64,000 nt of DNA from Alphaproteobacteria bacterium (lineage in GTDB: Bacteria > Pseudomonadota > Alphaproteobacteria > Rhodobacterales > Rhodobacteraceae), in the NCBI GenBank assembly GCA_030425185.1, contig JAUIAU010000001.1, forward strand, positions 62,001 to 126,000, written 5' to 3'. Shown here in pieces: positions 17,340-25,327 of this stretch. Within the stretch, counting starts at the first letter, position 1, and the number at the start of each line of letters is the position of its first letter. The notes under the pieces are model-generated. The model was not told where the DNA came from. It worked only from the letters and a program-made list of their open reading frames with translations, and searched no databases. The position numbers and the translations under genes were made by a program.

Positions 17340-17960
17340 TCAGGCCGCGAGGTTCGGTCCGAAGGCCCTTGTGACCCAGCCGCGCGAGGTGGCGGCCGTG
17401 ACCCCGGCCTGCGCCCGCAAGCGGGGCAGGACGGCCTCGGCAAAGGCCCAGAGGCCGACGCTGACCGCCCCGCGCCCGGTGCCTGAAGCCCCCGGGATGA
17501 TCGGCCCCCAGCCAAGGCGGCGATAGATCAGCGTCATGTGCCCGTCGAACACCCCCACCGCATGGCTGAGACCGGAGGCGAGGCCCAGCTCGGCCGCCGC
17601 CAGCATCAGCCGCGCCGCCGTGGCTTTCGGAGCCTCGGGCGCGAGGCAGAAGCGCGTGCATTCCCAGATATACGGGCTGACGATGCGGGTGCCGTCGGTC
17701 AGGTGCGTGAAGTGGTCATTGACCATGGTCGGGCCGGTCGTCGGCAGGAACCGCATCGAGCCCGCATGGCGCCCTGCCGCGTCTGTGGCGATCACGTAGA
17801 GCGGGATCTCGGCGTCGTAGGCGTCGCGCTCCTCGCCCACCGCGTCCACATCGACGGACCAGCCGAGACGGTCGCGGAACTGCGCCGCGCGGTCGCGGTA
17901 CATCTGCGGCCCAAGTCCCGGCTGCGCGTCGAGCTCGTCGGCATAGAGATACTGGATCAT
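17340..17960 (-). CDS. Acyl-homoserine-lactone synthase, LuxI family
   Basis: The 206-aa enzyme should make an N-acyl-homoserine lactone from S-adenosylmethionine and acyl-ACP. Nearly all invariant LuxI residues are visible: YRDRAAQFRDRLGW (Arg, Phe, Trp), ERDAYDAE (two Asp), SMRFLPT (Arg), DHFTHL (Phe) and WECTRFCL (Glu, Arg). The acyl chain cannot be told from sequence. It lies 98 bp downstream of luxR on the same strand. I could not find a convincing lux box in that gap. Confidence 0.95.
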   Translation of the reverse strand: MIQYLYADELDAQPGLGPQMYRDRAAQFRDRLGWSVDVDAVGEERDAYDAEIPLYVIATDAAGRHAGSMRFLPTTGPTMVNDHFTHLTDGTRIVSPYIWECTRFCLAPEAPKATAARLMLAAAELGLASGLSHAVGVFDGHMTLIYRRLGWGPIIPGASGTGRGAVSVGLWAFAEAVLPRLRAQAGVTAATSRGWVTRAFGPNLAA

Positions 17961-18058
17961 GGTCTGTCCCCCGTGGTCGGATGCCCCCGAGGGAAGGCGG
18001 CAGACGTTAACGGGGTCTCACCGAACGGTCGAAGATCGGGGGTTGCGGGGCTGACGAC

Positions 18059-18772
18059 TCAGACGACGATCAGTCCCTGCACCATCGCGCGGGCGACCGC
18101 GTGCACCGTGTTCATCGCGCCGAGCTTGTGGCGGGCACTCTCGATGTAGACCCGCAGGGTATGCTCGGAAATGTGCAGCCGGTCGGCGATGGCGGCGCGG
18201 TTGTGCCCGGCGGCGAGCAGCGTCAGCGCGTCGATCTCGCGCGGGGACAGCGCCCGCAGGTCGGCGGCATCGCGGTTGCCCTCCAGTTCGAGCGCCTTCT
18301 GGTTGACGAAATGCGCGACCAGGATCAGGTCGCTCAGCCGTTCGTCGCGCAGGCGCGTCCAGCTTTCGTCGGTGACGGTGTCGTTGACGGTGAAGACCGC
18401 GAACTGGCCGCCGGGTCCCCGGATCGGCAGGGACAGGCCCTGCGTGCCGACACCGTGATCCAGCGCCTCGTGCAGGAAGGACCGGGCGGCCCGCGACGTC
18501 CAGTCGAGCGCGCGCCAGTCGATGGGATGGAAGCGGCGATAGCAGCCCTGCACCACCGGATCGATCCGCTCGTAGGACTGCGAGACATAGCGGACGACCC
18601 AGTCCGGACTGTAGGTCAGCGCGGCATACTGCTCGCCGGTGGAATTGACGGAATGGTAGACGAGGTGCCCCACCTCGAACACGTCGCGCAGCGCAAGGAT
18701 CTCGCGTTGCAGGTCGTCGCCGGTCCTAGCGAGCCTCAACCGTTCCAGACAGTGGTGAAGCGATCCCTCCAT
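18059..18772 (-). CDS. LuxR-family autoinducer-binding transcriptional regulator
   Basis: The 237-aa regulator has an N-terminal autoinducer domain with the conserved ligand residues (SPDWVVRYVSQSYERIDPVV: Trp, Tyr, Asp; later PIDWRAL: Trp) and a C-terminal GerE helix-turn-helix (LSPREIDALTLLAAGHNRAA, HISEHTLRVYIESARHKLG). It should bind the signal made by the adjacent LuxI. I chose ATG 18772, which has GGAGGG upstream although 13-15 nt away. A TTG at 18808 would add 12 residues. The start lies inside the end of the 66-aa gene, suggesting translational coupling. Confidence 0.92.
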   Translation of the reverse strand: MEGSLHHCLERLRLARTGDDLQREILALRDVFEVGHLVYHSVNSTGEQYAALTYSPDWVVRYVSQSYERIDPVVQGCYRRFHPIDWRALDWTSRAARSFLHEALDHGVGTQGLSLPIRGPGGQFAVFTVNDTVTDESWTRLRDERLSDLILVAHFVNQKALELEGNRDAADLRALSPREIDALTLLAAGHNRAAIADRLHISEHTLRVYIESARHKLGAMNTVHAVARAMVQGLIVV

Positions 18773-18926
18773 TGCCGCCGAACCGCCCTCCCTGCGCGGC
18801 TTGCGCAAGTTCCGCAGCGGCGACGAGGATCGTGTCGTCGAGCTGGTCGGACAGCGCCCGCATACCGTTCTGCTGGGCGAAGCTCCGAAGGTCCGCCAGC
18901 ACGTCGATCATCCAGTCTTGTGCCAT
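18726..18926 (-). CDS. Small 66-aa protein preceding luxR
   Basis: The frame starts at ATG 18926 after a good ribosome site (AGAGGAAGAG) and ends in a TAG 47 bp inside luxR. The first 40 residues (MAQDWMIDVLADLRSFAQQN, then GMRALSDQLDDTILVAAAEL) look like compact helical sequence with clear amino-acid preference. The tail after residue 45 is Gly/Ala-rich and may be less constrained because it overlaps luxR. I recall similar short proteins at roseobacter lux loci but cannot name a family. It is the first gene after the CtrA box. Confidence 0.65.
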   Translation of the reverse strand: MAQDWMIDVLADLRSFAQQNGMRALSDQLDDTILVAAAELAQAAQGGRFGGNGGIASPLSGTVEAR

Positions 18927-18944
18927 CTGACTCTTCCTCTGGAA

Positions 18945-18965
18945 GTGTTAACGATTGGTTAACAC
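18945..18965 (-). promoter_or_regulatory. CtrA-type binding site upstream of the luxR operon
   Basis: The sequence holds TTAACGATTGGTTAA (18948-18962), a perfect TTAA-N7-TTAA, the consensus for the response regulator CtrA. On the minus strand it reads TTAACCAATCGTTAAC, also close to the extended consensus. Arms GTGTTAAC and GTTAACAC form a perfect 8-bp dyad with a 5-nt spacer. It lies 19-39 bp upstream of the 66-aa gene start. Confidence 0.7.
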
Positions 18966-19088
18966 AACCTTAGCACGAGTGCCGTTTTCCGGACCATTCA
19001 CGGATTTGTATCCCTCTTTTCTGGCGAGGTGACAAAAGCCAACCGGTTGAGATCGCGACCCTCCATGACCCGCCTCCGAAAACCCGGC

Positions 19089-19118
19089 GGCACCGGACGG
19101 AGGTATCCGCCCGGTGCC
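19089..19118 (-). terminator. Hairpin downstream of ccr
   Basis: GGCACCGG (19089-19096) pairs with CCGGTGCC (19111-19118). After one mismatch, CGGA pairs with TCCG around a GGTA loop. Read on the minus strand it is followed by GCCGGGTTTTC, consistent with an intrinsic terminator for ccr. Confidence 0.6.
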
Positions 19119-19151
19119 ACAGAGTTCAGGTCGAGTCGCGTTAAGGCCGGG

Positions 19152-20444
19152 TTAGCGGCCCGTGCTCGCCTCCAGCGTGTCCTCGAAGGTCCGCAGCCCG
19201 GTGCGGGGCGCCTGCACGAGCACGGCCATGTTGCCCGGCTTGTGCTGGTTGCGCAGCATCTTCATGTGCGCGGCAGGAAGCTCGGCCCAGGGGAAGACCT
19301 CGGACAGGCAGGGATCGAGGCGGCGCTCCAGCATCAGCTTGTTGGCCGATGCGGCCTGCTTCAGGTGCGCGAAGTGCGACCCCTGCAGACGCTTCTGGTG
19401 CATCCACATGTACCGCACGTCGAAGGTGCAGTTGAACCCGGTGGTCCCGGCGCAGATCACGACCATGCCGCCCTTCTTGCAGACGAAGGTCGAGACCGGG
19501 AAGGTGCTTTCGCCCGGGTGCTCGAAGACCATGTCGACGTTCACGCCCTTGCCGGTGATGTCCCAGATGGCCTTGCCGAACTTGCGGGTCTCGTTGAACC
19601 ATTCCTTGTACTCCGGCGTGTTCACCGTGGGCAGCTGGCCCCAGCAATTGAATTCCTTGCGGTTGATCACGCCCTTCGCCCCGAGCCCCATGACGAAGTC
19701 GCGCTTGTCCTCGTCGGAGATCACGCCGATGGCATTCGCGCCGGCGGTGTTGATCAGCTGGATCGCGTAGGAGCCGAGACCCCCGGAAGCCCCCCAGACC
19801 AGCACGTTCTGACCCGGCTTCAGGTCATGCGGTTCATGCCCGAAGAGCATCCGGTAGGCGGTGGCGAGGGTCAGGGTATAGCAGGCGCTCTCTTCCCAGG
19901 TCAGGTGCCGCGGGCGCGGCATCAGCTGCTGCGCCTGCACGCAGGTGAACTGCGCAAAGCTGCCGTCCGCGGTCTCGTATCCCCAGATCCGCTGGCTCGG
20001 CGAATACATGGGATCGCCACCGTTGCATTCCTCGTCGTCGCCGTCGTCCTGGTTGCAGTGGATCACGACCTCGTCGCCGACCTTCCAGCGCTTCACCTTG
20101 GCTCCGACCTTCCAGACGATCCCCGCCGCGTCGGAACCGACGATGGCATAAGGGGCCTTGTGGACGTCGAAGACCGAGACCGGCTGGCCCAGCGCCGCCC
20201 AGACCCCGTTGTAGTTGACGCCGGCCGCCATGACATGGACCAGAACTTCGGTATCGCCGACCTCGGGCACATCGACCACTTCGAGCTGCATGGCGGTATC
20301 CGGCTCGCCGTGACGTTCGCGGCGGATCACCCAGGCATGCATCTGTTTCGGCACGTAGCCGAGCGGAGGCATCTCGCCGAGGTCGTAGAGATCCTTCTCC
20401 GGGGCGTCATAGGGCGCGGGGGCCAACTGGGTATCGAGTGCCAT
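19152..20444 (-). CDS. ccr: Crotonyl-CoA carboxylase/reductase
   Basis: The 430-aa enzyme is of the zinc-less medium-chain dehydrogenase type and performs NADPH-dependent reductive carboxylation of crotonyl-CoA to (2S)-ethylmalonyl-CoA, the defining step of the ethylmalonyl-CoA pathway. The N-terminus APEKDLYDLGEMPPLGYVPK, PYAIVGSDAAGIVWKVG, VLVWGASGGLGSYAIQL (NADPH loop) and NPDYK-like NTPEYKEWFNETRKFGK are diagnostic for Ccr. ATG 20444 follows GGAGAAGG; an upstream in-frame start lacks support. Ecm lies 1.6 kb away, divergent, with the acyltransferase gene between them. Confidence 0.95.
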   Translation of the reverse strand: MALDTQLAPAPYDAPEKDLYDLGEMPPLGYVPKQMHAWVIRRERHGEPDTAMQLEVVDVPEVGDTEVLVHVMAAGVNYNGVWAALGQPVSVFDVHKAPYAIVGSDAAGIVWKVGAKVKRWKVGDEVVIHCNQDDGDDEECNGGDPMYSPSQRIWGYETADGSFAQFTCVQAQQLMPRPRHLTWEESACYTLTLATAYRMLFGHEPHDLKPGQNVLVWGASGGLGSYAIQLINTAGANAIGVISDEDKRDFVMGLGAKGVINRKEFNCWGQLPTVNTPEYKEWFNETRKFGKAIWDITGKGVNVDMVFEHPGESTFPVSTFVCKKGGMVVICAGTTGFNCTFDVRYMWMHQKRLQGSHFAHLKQAASANKLMLERRLDPCLSEVFPWAELPAAHMKMLRNQHKPGNMAVLVQAPRTGLRTFEDTLEASTGR

Positions 20445-20471
20445 GGCGTCCTTCTCCAATCTGGGGCTGCT

Positions 20472-20496
20472 GCATCGCAGAATCATTCTGCGCTGC
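20472..20496. promoter_or_regulatory. Inverted repeat in the ccr leader
   Basis: CGCAGAA (20476-20482) and TTCTGCG (20486-20492) form a perfect 7-3-7 dyad. After one mismatch each arm extends by GCA/TGC. It lies 28-52 bp upstream of the ccr start, near a weak promoter (TTGCTT and TAGATC on the minus strand, 17 nt apart). It also contains CTGC-N3-GCAG, similar to reported PhaR sites. Confidence 0.4.
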
Positions 20497-20581
20497 GGGA
20501 ACTGCCCTTGATCTAGGGACAGCCTCGCAACAAAGCAACTCGAAATTGGACAAATGAGAAATTTTATGTCGCAGCCGATGG

Positions 20582-21961
20582 CTACCGGTCGCGATGAACC
20601 AGTTGCAGCACCGAGTTCGCATAGAAGCGCAGCAGGGCGTCCTCGCCGGGGGCCACATGGTAGCCCTCCGCCGTCTCGCGCAGAACGCCGCGCGCCACGA
20701 GACCGCGCAGGCCCACGGTCACCTCGTAATCCGGATCGTCGCGCGGCAGGTGGACATGCGCCCCCTGCGCCGCCAGGGCGGTGCGCAGACGCCCCGCCTC
20801 GGCCACGATGGCCGCGCGCGGCATCGGGCCCTCGGCTCCGGCCAGAACGGCCGCGACCAGCGGCACCGGCAGGACCGGCACGATATCGCGCACCCGCGTG
20901 GTCAGCAGGTCACCCAGATGCCCGACGTCGATCCTGCCGCCGTTCTCTGCCATGGCGGTGCGCAACGAGACCGGCGCACCGAAGCTGACCGCCGCATAGC
21001 CGAAGCGGTGGAAGCGCCCGCTGACCCGCTGGAGCAGGTGCCGCGCCGCGACCCACAGCGCGCGGCGGATCGACACCCGGAAGGCCCGTGTCCCGGTGTC
21101 CTGCGCCTTCACGAGAACCCTGTCCTCGATCACGCGGTCGTAGTTGATGCCGATCGGCACGAAGACCACGTCGCGGTCGCGCGCGGGATCGAACCCCTGT
21201 AGCACGTAACTGAGCAGACCGAGTTTCGCGGGCCCCACCCGCCCGTCCAGCGACAGGCCGCCTTCCGGGAACATCGCCTGCGTGACGCCGTTCGCCGCGG
21301 ACAACTGAACGTACCGCGACAGGACCCGGCGGTAGAGGGGATTGCGCGACCGTCGCCGGATGAAATAGCCGCCGAGCGCGCGCACGAGGCTGCGCAGCGG
21401 CCAGACCCGGGCCCATTCGCCCACCGCGTAAGCCAGGGCCGAGCGTTCGGCGACGAGGTAGGTGACCAGCACGTAATCCATGTTGGACCGGTGGTTCATC
21501 ACGAAGATCACCGTCGCGTCGTGGTCGATGGCCGAGATCGCCTTCTCGTCATAGGCGCCTAGCCGCACCCGGTAGAACGCCCGGCTCAGCAGCCGCGCAA
21601 CGCGCGTCGCGAACCCGAAATAGGCCGCCGTCGAAAAGCCCGGCACGATCTCGCGGGCGTAGCGCCGCGCCTTGGCGAAGACGACCTCTTCCGGGATGCC
21701 CTCGGTCCGTGCATGCTCCTGCACCGCCTGCATGACCTCGGGCGAGTAGAGCACGCGGTTCACCGTGTCCTGTCGCTCCAGCAGCTTGAACGGTTCGATG
21801 GGCCGGTCGAGGCGCGCGTTCAGGCGGGCCACCGCCCGCTCCATGCGCCGCCGGAGGAACCAGCGCAGGCCGGGACCCAGCACCCGGTCCACCGCCGCCA
21901 CCGCCGCGAAGCCCAGGATCAGGAGGAGGGCCCAGACGGGCAGCGCAACGGTTTCAAACAT
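20582..21961 (-). CDS. PlsB-like glycerol-3-phosphate/1-acylglycerol-3-phosphate acyltransferase
   Basis: The 459-aa protein starts at ATG 21961 (MFETVALPVWALLLILG) with an N-terminal membrane anchor. The acyltransferase signature is clear: FVMNHRSNMDYVLVTYL (HX4D catalytic motif), then GGYFIRRRSRNPLYRRVLSR and AMFPEGGLSLDGR (phosphate-binding FPEG). It is shorter than E. coli PlsB (about 800 aa). It should acylate glycerol phosphate intermediates for phospholipids. It lies between ccr and ecm, on the ccr strand. Confidence 0.85.
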   Translation of the reverse strand: MFETVALPVWALLLILGFAAVAAVDRVLGPGLRWFLRRRMERAVARLNARLDRPIEPFKLLERQDTVNRVLYSPEVMQAVQEHARTEGIPEEVVFAKARRYAREIVPGFSTAAYFGFATRVARLLSRAFYRVRLGAYDEKAISAIDHDATVIFVMNHRSNMDYVLVTYLVAERSALAYAVGEWARVWPLRSLVRALGGYFIRRRSRNPLYRRVLSRYVQLSAANGVTQAMFPEGGLSLDGRVGPAKLGLLSYVLQGFDPARDRDVVFVPIGINYDRVIEDRVLVKAQDTGTRAFRVSIRRALWVAARHLLQRVSGRFHRFGYAAVSFGAPVSLRTAMAENGGRIDVGHLGDLLTTRVRDIVPVLPVPLVAAVLAGAEGPMPRAAIVAEAGRLRTALAAQGAHVHLPRDDPDYEVTVGLRGLVARGVLRETAEGYHVAPGEDALLRFYANSVLQLVHRDR

Positions 21962-22021
21962 TCCGAAACCTTTGCAGGGCCACCGCCAGCCGTAAACCGG
22001 GTCATGCCGCGACGCGGCGAA

Positions 22022-22051
22022 TTGACAGCAATAGATCGTTGCCCGTATTAA
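22022..22051 (+). promoter_or_regulatory. Promoter of ecm
   Basis: TTGACA (22022-22027, perfect -35) and TATTAA (22046-22051) are separated by 18 nt, 46 bp before the ecm start. It sits in the divergent region shared with the acyltransferase gene. Confidence 0.6.
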
Positions 22052-22097
22052 CCCCAAAGCGAAATTAAATTGCCAAACTCGACTCGCGAGGATGCCG

Positions 22098-24077
22098 ATG
22101 ACCGACACTGCCCAGAAGCCCGCCAAGGACAAGCCGTGGCTGTTCCGCACCTATGCCGGTCACTCGACCGCGGAGAAGTCGAACGCACTCTACCGCGCCA
22201 ACCTTGCCCGGGGGCAGACCGGCCTGTCGGTCGCCTTCGACCTGCCGACCCAGACCGGCTATGACAGCGATCATGTGCTGGCGCGCGGCGAAGTCGGCAA
22301 GGTCGGCGTGCCGGTCTGCCACCTCGGCGACATGCGCACGCTGTTCCGGGACATCCCGCTCGAGGACATGAACACCTCGATGACCATCAACGCGACGGCG
22401 CCCTGGCTGCTCGCGCTCTATATCGCGGTGGCCGAGGAACAGGGCGCGGACGTCAGCAAGCTGCAGGGCACGGTCCAGAACGACCTGATCAAGGAGTACC
22501 TTTCGCGCGGCACCTACATCTGTCCGCCGAAACCCTCGCTGCGGATGATCGCCGACGTCGCGGAATACTGCTATCGCGCCGTGCCGAAGTGGAACCCGAT
22601 GAACGTCTGTTCCTACCACCTGCAGGAAGCGGGCGCGACACCGGAACAGGAGCTTGCCTTCGCCCTCGCCACGGCCATCGCGGTGCTCGACGAACTGAAG
22701 CCGCGCATTCCAGCCGAGGACTTCCCGACGGTGGTCGGGCGGATCTCGTTCTTCGTGAACGCGGGCATCCGCTTCGTGACCGAGATGTGCAAGATGCGTG
22801 CCTTCGTCGATCTCTGGGACGAGATCTGCCGCGACCGCTACGGCGTGACCGACCCGAAGTTCCGGCGCTTCCGCTATGGCGTTCAGGTCAACTCGCTGGG
22901 CCTGACCGAGCAGCAGCCCGAGAACAACGTCTACCGCATCCTGCTCGAGATGCTGGCGGTAACCCTTTCGAAGAAGGCCCGCGCCCGGGCAGTGCAGCTT
23001 CCGGCCTGGAACGAGGCGCTCGGCCTGCCCCGGCCGTGGGACCAGCAATGGTCCCTCCGCATGCAGCAGATCCTTGCCTACGAGACCGACCTGCTCGAAT
23101 TCGGCGACCTCTTCGACGGGAACCCCGCCGTGGATGCCAAGGTCGAGGAGTTGAAGGCCGGTGCCCGCGCCGAGCTTGCGAACCTCGACTCGATGGGCGG
23201 CGCGATCGCGGCGATCGATTACATGAAAGCCCAGCTCGTGAACGCGAACGCCGACCGCCTGAACGGGATCGAACGCGGTGAGACCGTCGTCGTCGGGGTC
23301 AACAAGTACCAGCAGGGCGAGCCCTCGCCGCTGGTGGACGAAGAGGGCGGCATCCTCGTCGTCGATCCGGCGGTGGAAGCCGACCAGATCGCCCGCCTCG
23401 ATGCCTGGCGGGCCGAGCGCGATGCCGAGGCCGTGGCGCGGGCGCTGGCGGCGCTGCGGGCCGCCGTGGCAACGGGCGAGAACGTCATGCCCGCCTCCAT
23501 TGCCGCCGCGAAGGCCGGTGTCACGACCGGCGAATGGGCCGGGGTGATGCGCGCCGAACATGGCGAGTATCGCGGCCCCACCGGTGTCAGCCGCGCGGTG
23601 TCGAACAAGACGCAGGGCCTCGACGATATCCGCACGATGGTGGATGCCGTCTCGGACAAGCTGGGCCGCCGCCTGAAGTTCCTCGTCGGCAAGCCCGGGC
23701 TCGACGGCCATTCCAACGGCGCCGAGCAGATCGCCTTCCGGGCCCGCGACTGCGGCATGGATATCGAATACCAGGGCATTCGCCTGACCCCGGAAGAAAT
23801 CGTCGCCGCCGCCCGGGCGGAAGAAGCCCATGTCGTTGGCCTGTCGATCCTGTCGGGCAGCCACATCCCGCTGATCGAGGACGTGATGACCCGCATGCGG
23901 GCCGCGGGCCTCGGTCATGTTCCCGTGATTGTAGGAGGGATCATTCCGGACGAAGACGCGGCGCGGCTTTCCGCGATGGGCGTGGCAAAAGTCTATACGC
24001 CCAAGGATTTCGAGCTGAACCGGATCATGCAGGATATCGTGACCCTCGCCGATCCCGAGCCGATTGCCGCCGAGTAA
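22098..24077 (+). CDS. ecm: Ethylmalonyl-CoA mutase
   Basis: The 659-aa B12-dependent mutase converts ethylmalonyl-CoA to methylsuccinyl-CoA in the ethylmalonyl-CoA pathway. The catalytic TIM-barrel part shows YAGHSTAEKSNALYR, AFDLPTQTGYDSDH and DMNTSMTINATAPWLLALYI. The C-terminal cobalamin domain has GLDGHSNG (DxHxxG), VVGLSILSGSH and VGGIIPDED. ATG 22098 is preferred because GCGAGG lies six bases before it; ATG 22092 directly abuts that site. Proximity to ccr supports Ecm over methylmalonyl-CoA mutase. Confidence 0.94.
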   Translation: MTDTAQKPAKDKPWLFRTYAGHSTAEKSNALYRANLARGQTGLSVAFDLPTQTGYDSDHVLARGEVGKVGVPVCHLGDMRTLFRDIPLEDMNTSMTINATAPWLLALYIAVAEEQGADVSKLQGTVQNDLIKEYLSRGTYICPPKPSLRMIADVAEYCYRAVPKWNPMNVCSYHLQEAGATPEQELAFALATAIAVLDELKPRIPAEDFPTVVGRISFFVNAGIRFVTEMCKMRAFVDLWDEICRDRYGVTDPKFRRFRYGVQVNSLGLTEQQPENNVYRILLEMLAVTLSKKARARAVQLPAWNEALGLPRPWDQQWSLRMQQILAYETDLLEFGDLFDGNPAVDAKVEELKAGARAELANLDSMGGAIAAIDYMKAQLVNANADRLNGIERGETVVVGVNKYQQGEPSPLVDEEGGILVVDPAVEADQIARLDAWRAERDAEAVARALAALRAAVATGENVMPASIAAAKAGVTTGEWAGVMRAEHGEYRGPTGVSRAVSNKTQGLDDIRTMVDAVSDKLGRRLKFLVGKPGLDGHSNGAEQIAFRARDCGMDIEYQGIRLTPEEIVAAARAEEAHVVGLSILSGSHIPLIEDVMTRMRAAGLGHVPVIVGGIIPDEDAARLSAMGVAKVYTPKDFELNRIMQDIVTLADPEPIAAE

Positions 24078-24102
24078 GCCCCTTTTCTGCCATCTTTCGG
24101 GA

Positions 24103-24134
24103 AACGGGACGCAATTGCGTCCCGTTATCTTTTG
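24103..24134 (+). terminator. Intrinsic terminator of ecm
   Basis: Arms AACGGGACGC and GCGTCCCGTT form a perfect palindrome around AATT (24103-24126), followed by ATCTTTT. Confidence 0.8.
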
Positions 24135-24178
24135 GCGTATTTCTGGTTCGTGCGCGAAACTTGCAAAGGACAAATCCC

Positions 24179-24502
24179 ATGGCACTCGATCTCGACAAAA
24201 TGTCGGAAGCTGAGCTGAAGCAACTTCAGAAAGACGTGGAAAAGGCGCTTGTGACCTTCGAAACCCGAAAGAAGGCCGAAGCCCGCAAAGCGCTCGAGGC
24301 ACTCGCCGAAGAGCACGGCTTTTCCCTGAAGGACCTCGTGGACGGAAAGGCCAGCAAAGGCGGGTCGGGCAAGGGCACAGGCGTTCCGAAATACGCGAAC
24401 CCCGCTGACCCGTCGCAGACCTGGACCGGCAAGGGCCGTCAGCCCGTCTGGTACAAGGAAGCCATCGAAGCCGGTGCGGACCCCTCCAGCCTCGAGATCT
24501 GA
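24179..24502 (+). CDS. H-NS family nucleoid protein (HvrA-like)
   Basis: The 107-aa protein has an N-terminal coiled-coil oligomerisation part (LDKMSEAELKQLQKDVEKAL), a flexible Lys/Gly linker (KASKGGSGKGTG) and the C-terminal H-NS DNA-binding motif (QTWTGKGRQPVWYKEAIEAG). It resembles HvrA/Spb of Rhodobacter, which bind curved AT-rich DNA and tune photosynthesis and nitrogen genes. The ATG at 24179 follows AAAGGA. Strong terminators on both sides indicate a single-gene transcript. Confidence 0.9.
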   Translation: MALDLDKMSEAELKQLQKDVEKALVTFETRKKAEARKALEALAEEHGFSLKDLVDGKASKGGSGKGTGVPKYANPADPSQTWTGKGRQPVWYKEAIEAGADPSSLEI

Positions 24503-24527
24503 GGGACCGACACCCCGACCGTGACGA

Positions 24528-24569
24528 ACGCTCCCCCTGCCTTGCACCCGGCGGGGGGAACGTGTTTTC
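24528..24569 (+). terminator. Intrinsic terminator of the H-NS-like gene
   Basis: The left arm (24528-24541) and right arm (24550-24563) form a 14-bp GC-rich stem with one wobble and one mismatch around an 8-nt loop. GTTTTCT follows. Confidence 0.65.
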
Positions 24570-24622
24570 TGGGACCCTGATCACAGGGGCCGGAGCGCCT
24601 CGCCTTCCGACAGGATCCCAAG

Positions 24623-25327
24623 ATGACCATTCATATCGGTGCCGCACCCGGCGACATCGCCGAAACCGTGCTGATGCCCGGCGACCCCCTTCGGGCACGG
24701 TGGGCGGCGGAAACCTTTCTCGACAACCCGGTCTGCGTGAACGAAACGCGCGGCATGCTCGGCTATACCGGGACATGGCGCGGGAACCGCGTCACGATCC
24801 ACGGCTCCGGCATGGGAATGCCGTCCCTGTCGATCTACGCGAATGAATTGATTCGAGATTTCGGGGTAAAGACGCTCATTCGGATCGGCTCTGCCGGTGG
24901 GATGCAGCCACAGGTAAAGCTGCGGGACGTGGTTCTGGCAATGACCTCGTCGACGATGTCGACCCCGTCGAAAGGCTTCTTCCGCGAACTGAATTACGCA
25001 CCCTGCGCCGATTTCAACCTCTTGCAATCGGCCTTTGCCGCGGCGCAGAAAAAGGGTGTCGCAACCCATGTCGGGGGCATATATTCGTCGGACGTCTTCT
25101 ACGACGAACGCCCCGACCTGAACGAGCAGATGACCCGGCACGGCATCCTCGCCGTCGAAATGGAAGCTGCGGAACTCTACACGGTGGCGGCGCGCTATCA
25201 GTGCCGGGCGCTGGCGGTACTGACCATTTCCGACCACCTGCAAACCGGCGAGGCGCTTCCGAGCGCGGATCGGCAATCGAGTTTCGGCGACATGGTCGAG
25301 ATCGCACTGGAGGCCGCCTTCGCATGA
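24623..25327 (+). CDS. deoD: Purine-nucleoside phosphorylase, DeoD type
   Basis: The 234-aa enzyme splits purine nucleosides with phosphate to base and (deoxy)ribose-1-phosphate. [36 protein letters not shown] (phosphate loop), [13 protein letters not shown] (ribose and base contacts) and ISDHLQTGE (catalytic Asp position) match hexameric DeoD. The length is typical. It shares an ATGA overlap with the following aldo/keto reductase. The BMP importer at 8-13 kb could supply its substrate. Confidence 0.93.
   Translation: MTIHIGAAPGDIAETVLMPGDPLRARWAAETFLDNPVCVNETRGMLGYTGTWRGNRVTIHGSGMGMPSLSIYANELIRDFGVKTLIRIGSAGGMQPQVKLRDVVLAMTSSTMSTPSKGFFRELNYAPCADFNLLQSAFAAAQKKGVATHVGGIYSSDVFYDERPDLNEQMTRHGILAVEMEAAELYTVAARYQCRALAVLTISDHLQTGEALPSADRQSSFGDMVEIALEAAFA

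Noticed and set aside
17961-18058. Possible lux box before luxI
   Set aside because: The best candidate (CCGA...TCGG over 19 bp) has only four paired bases per arm, too weak to report.
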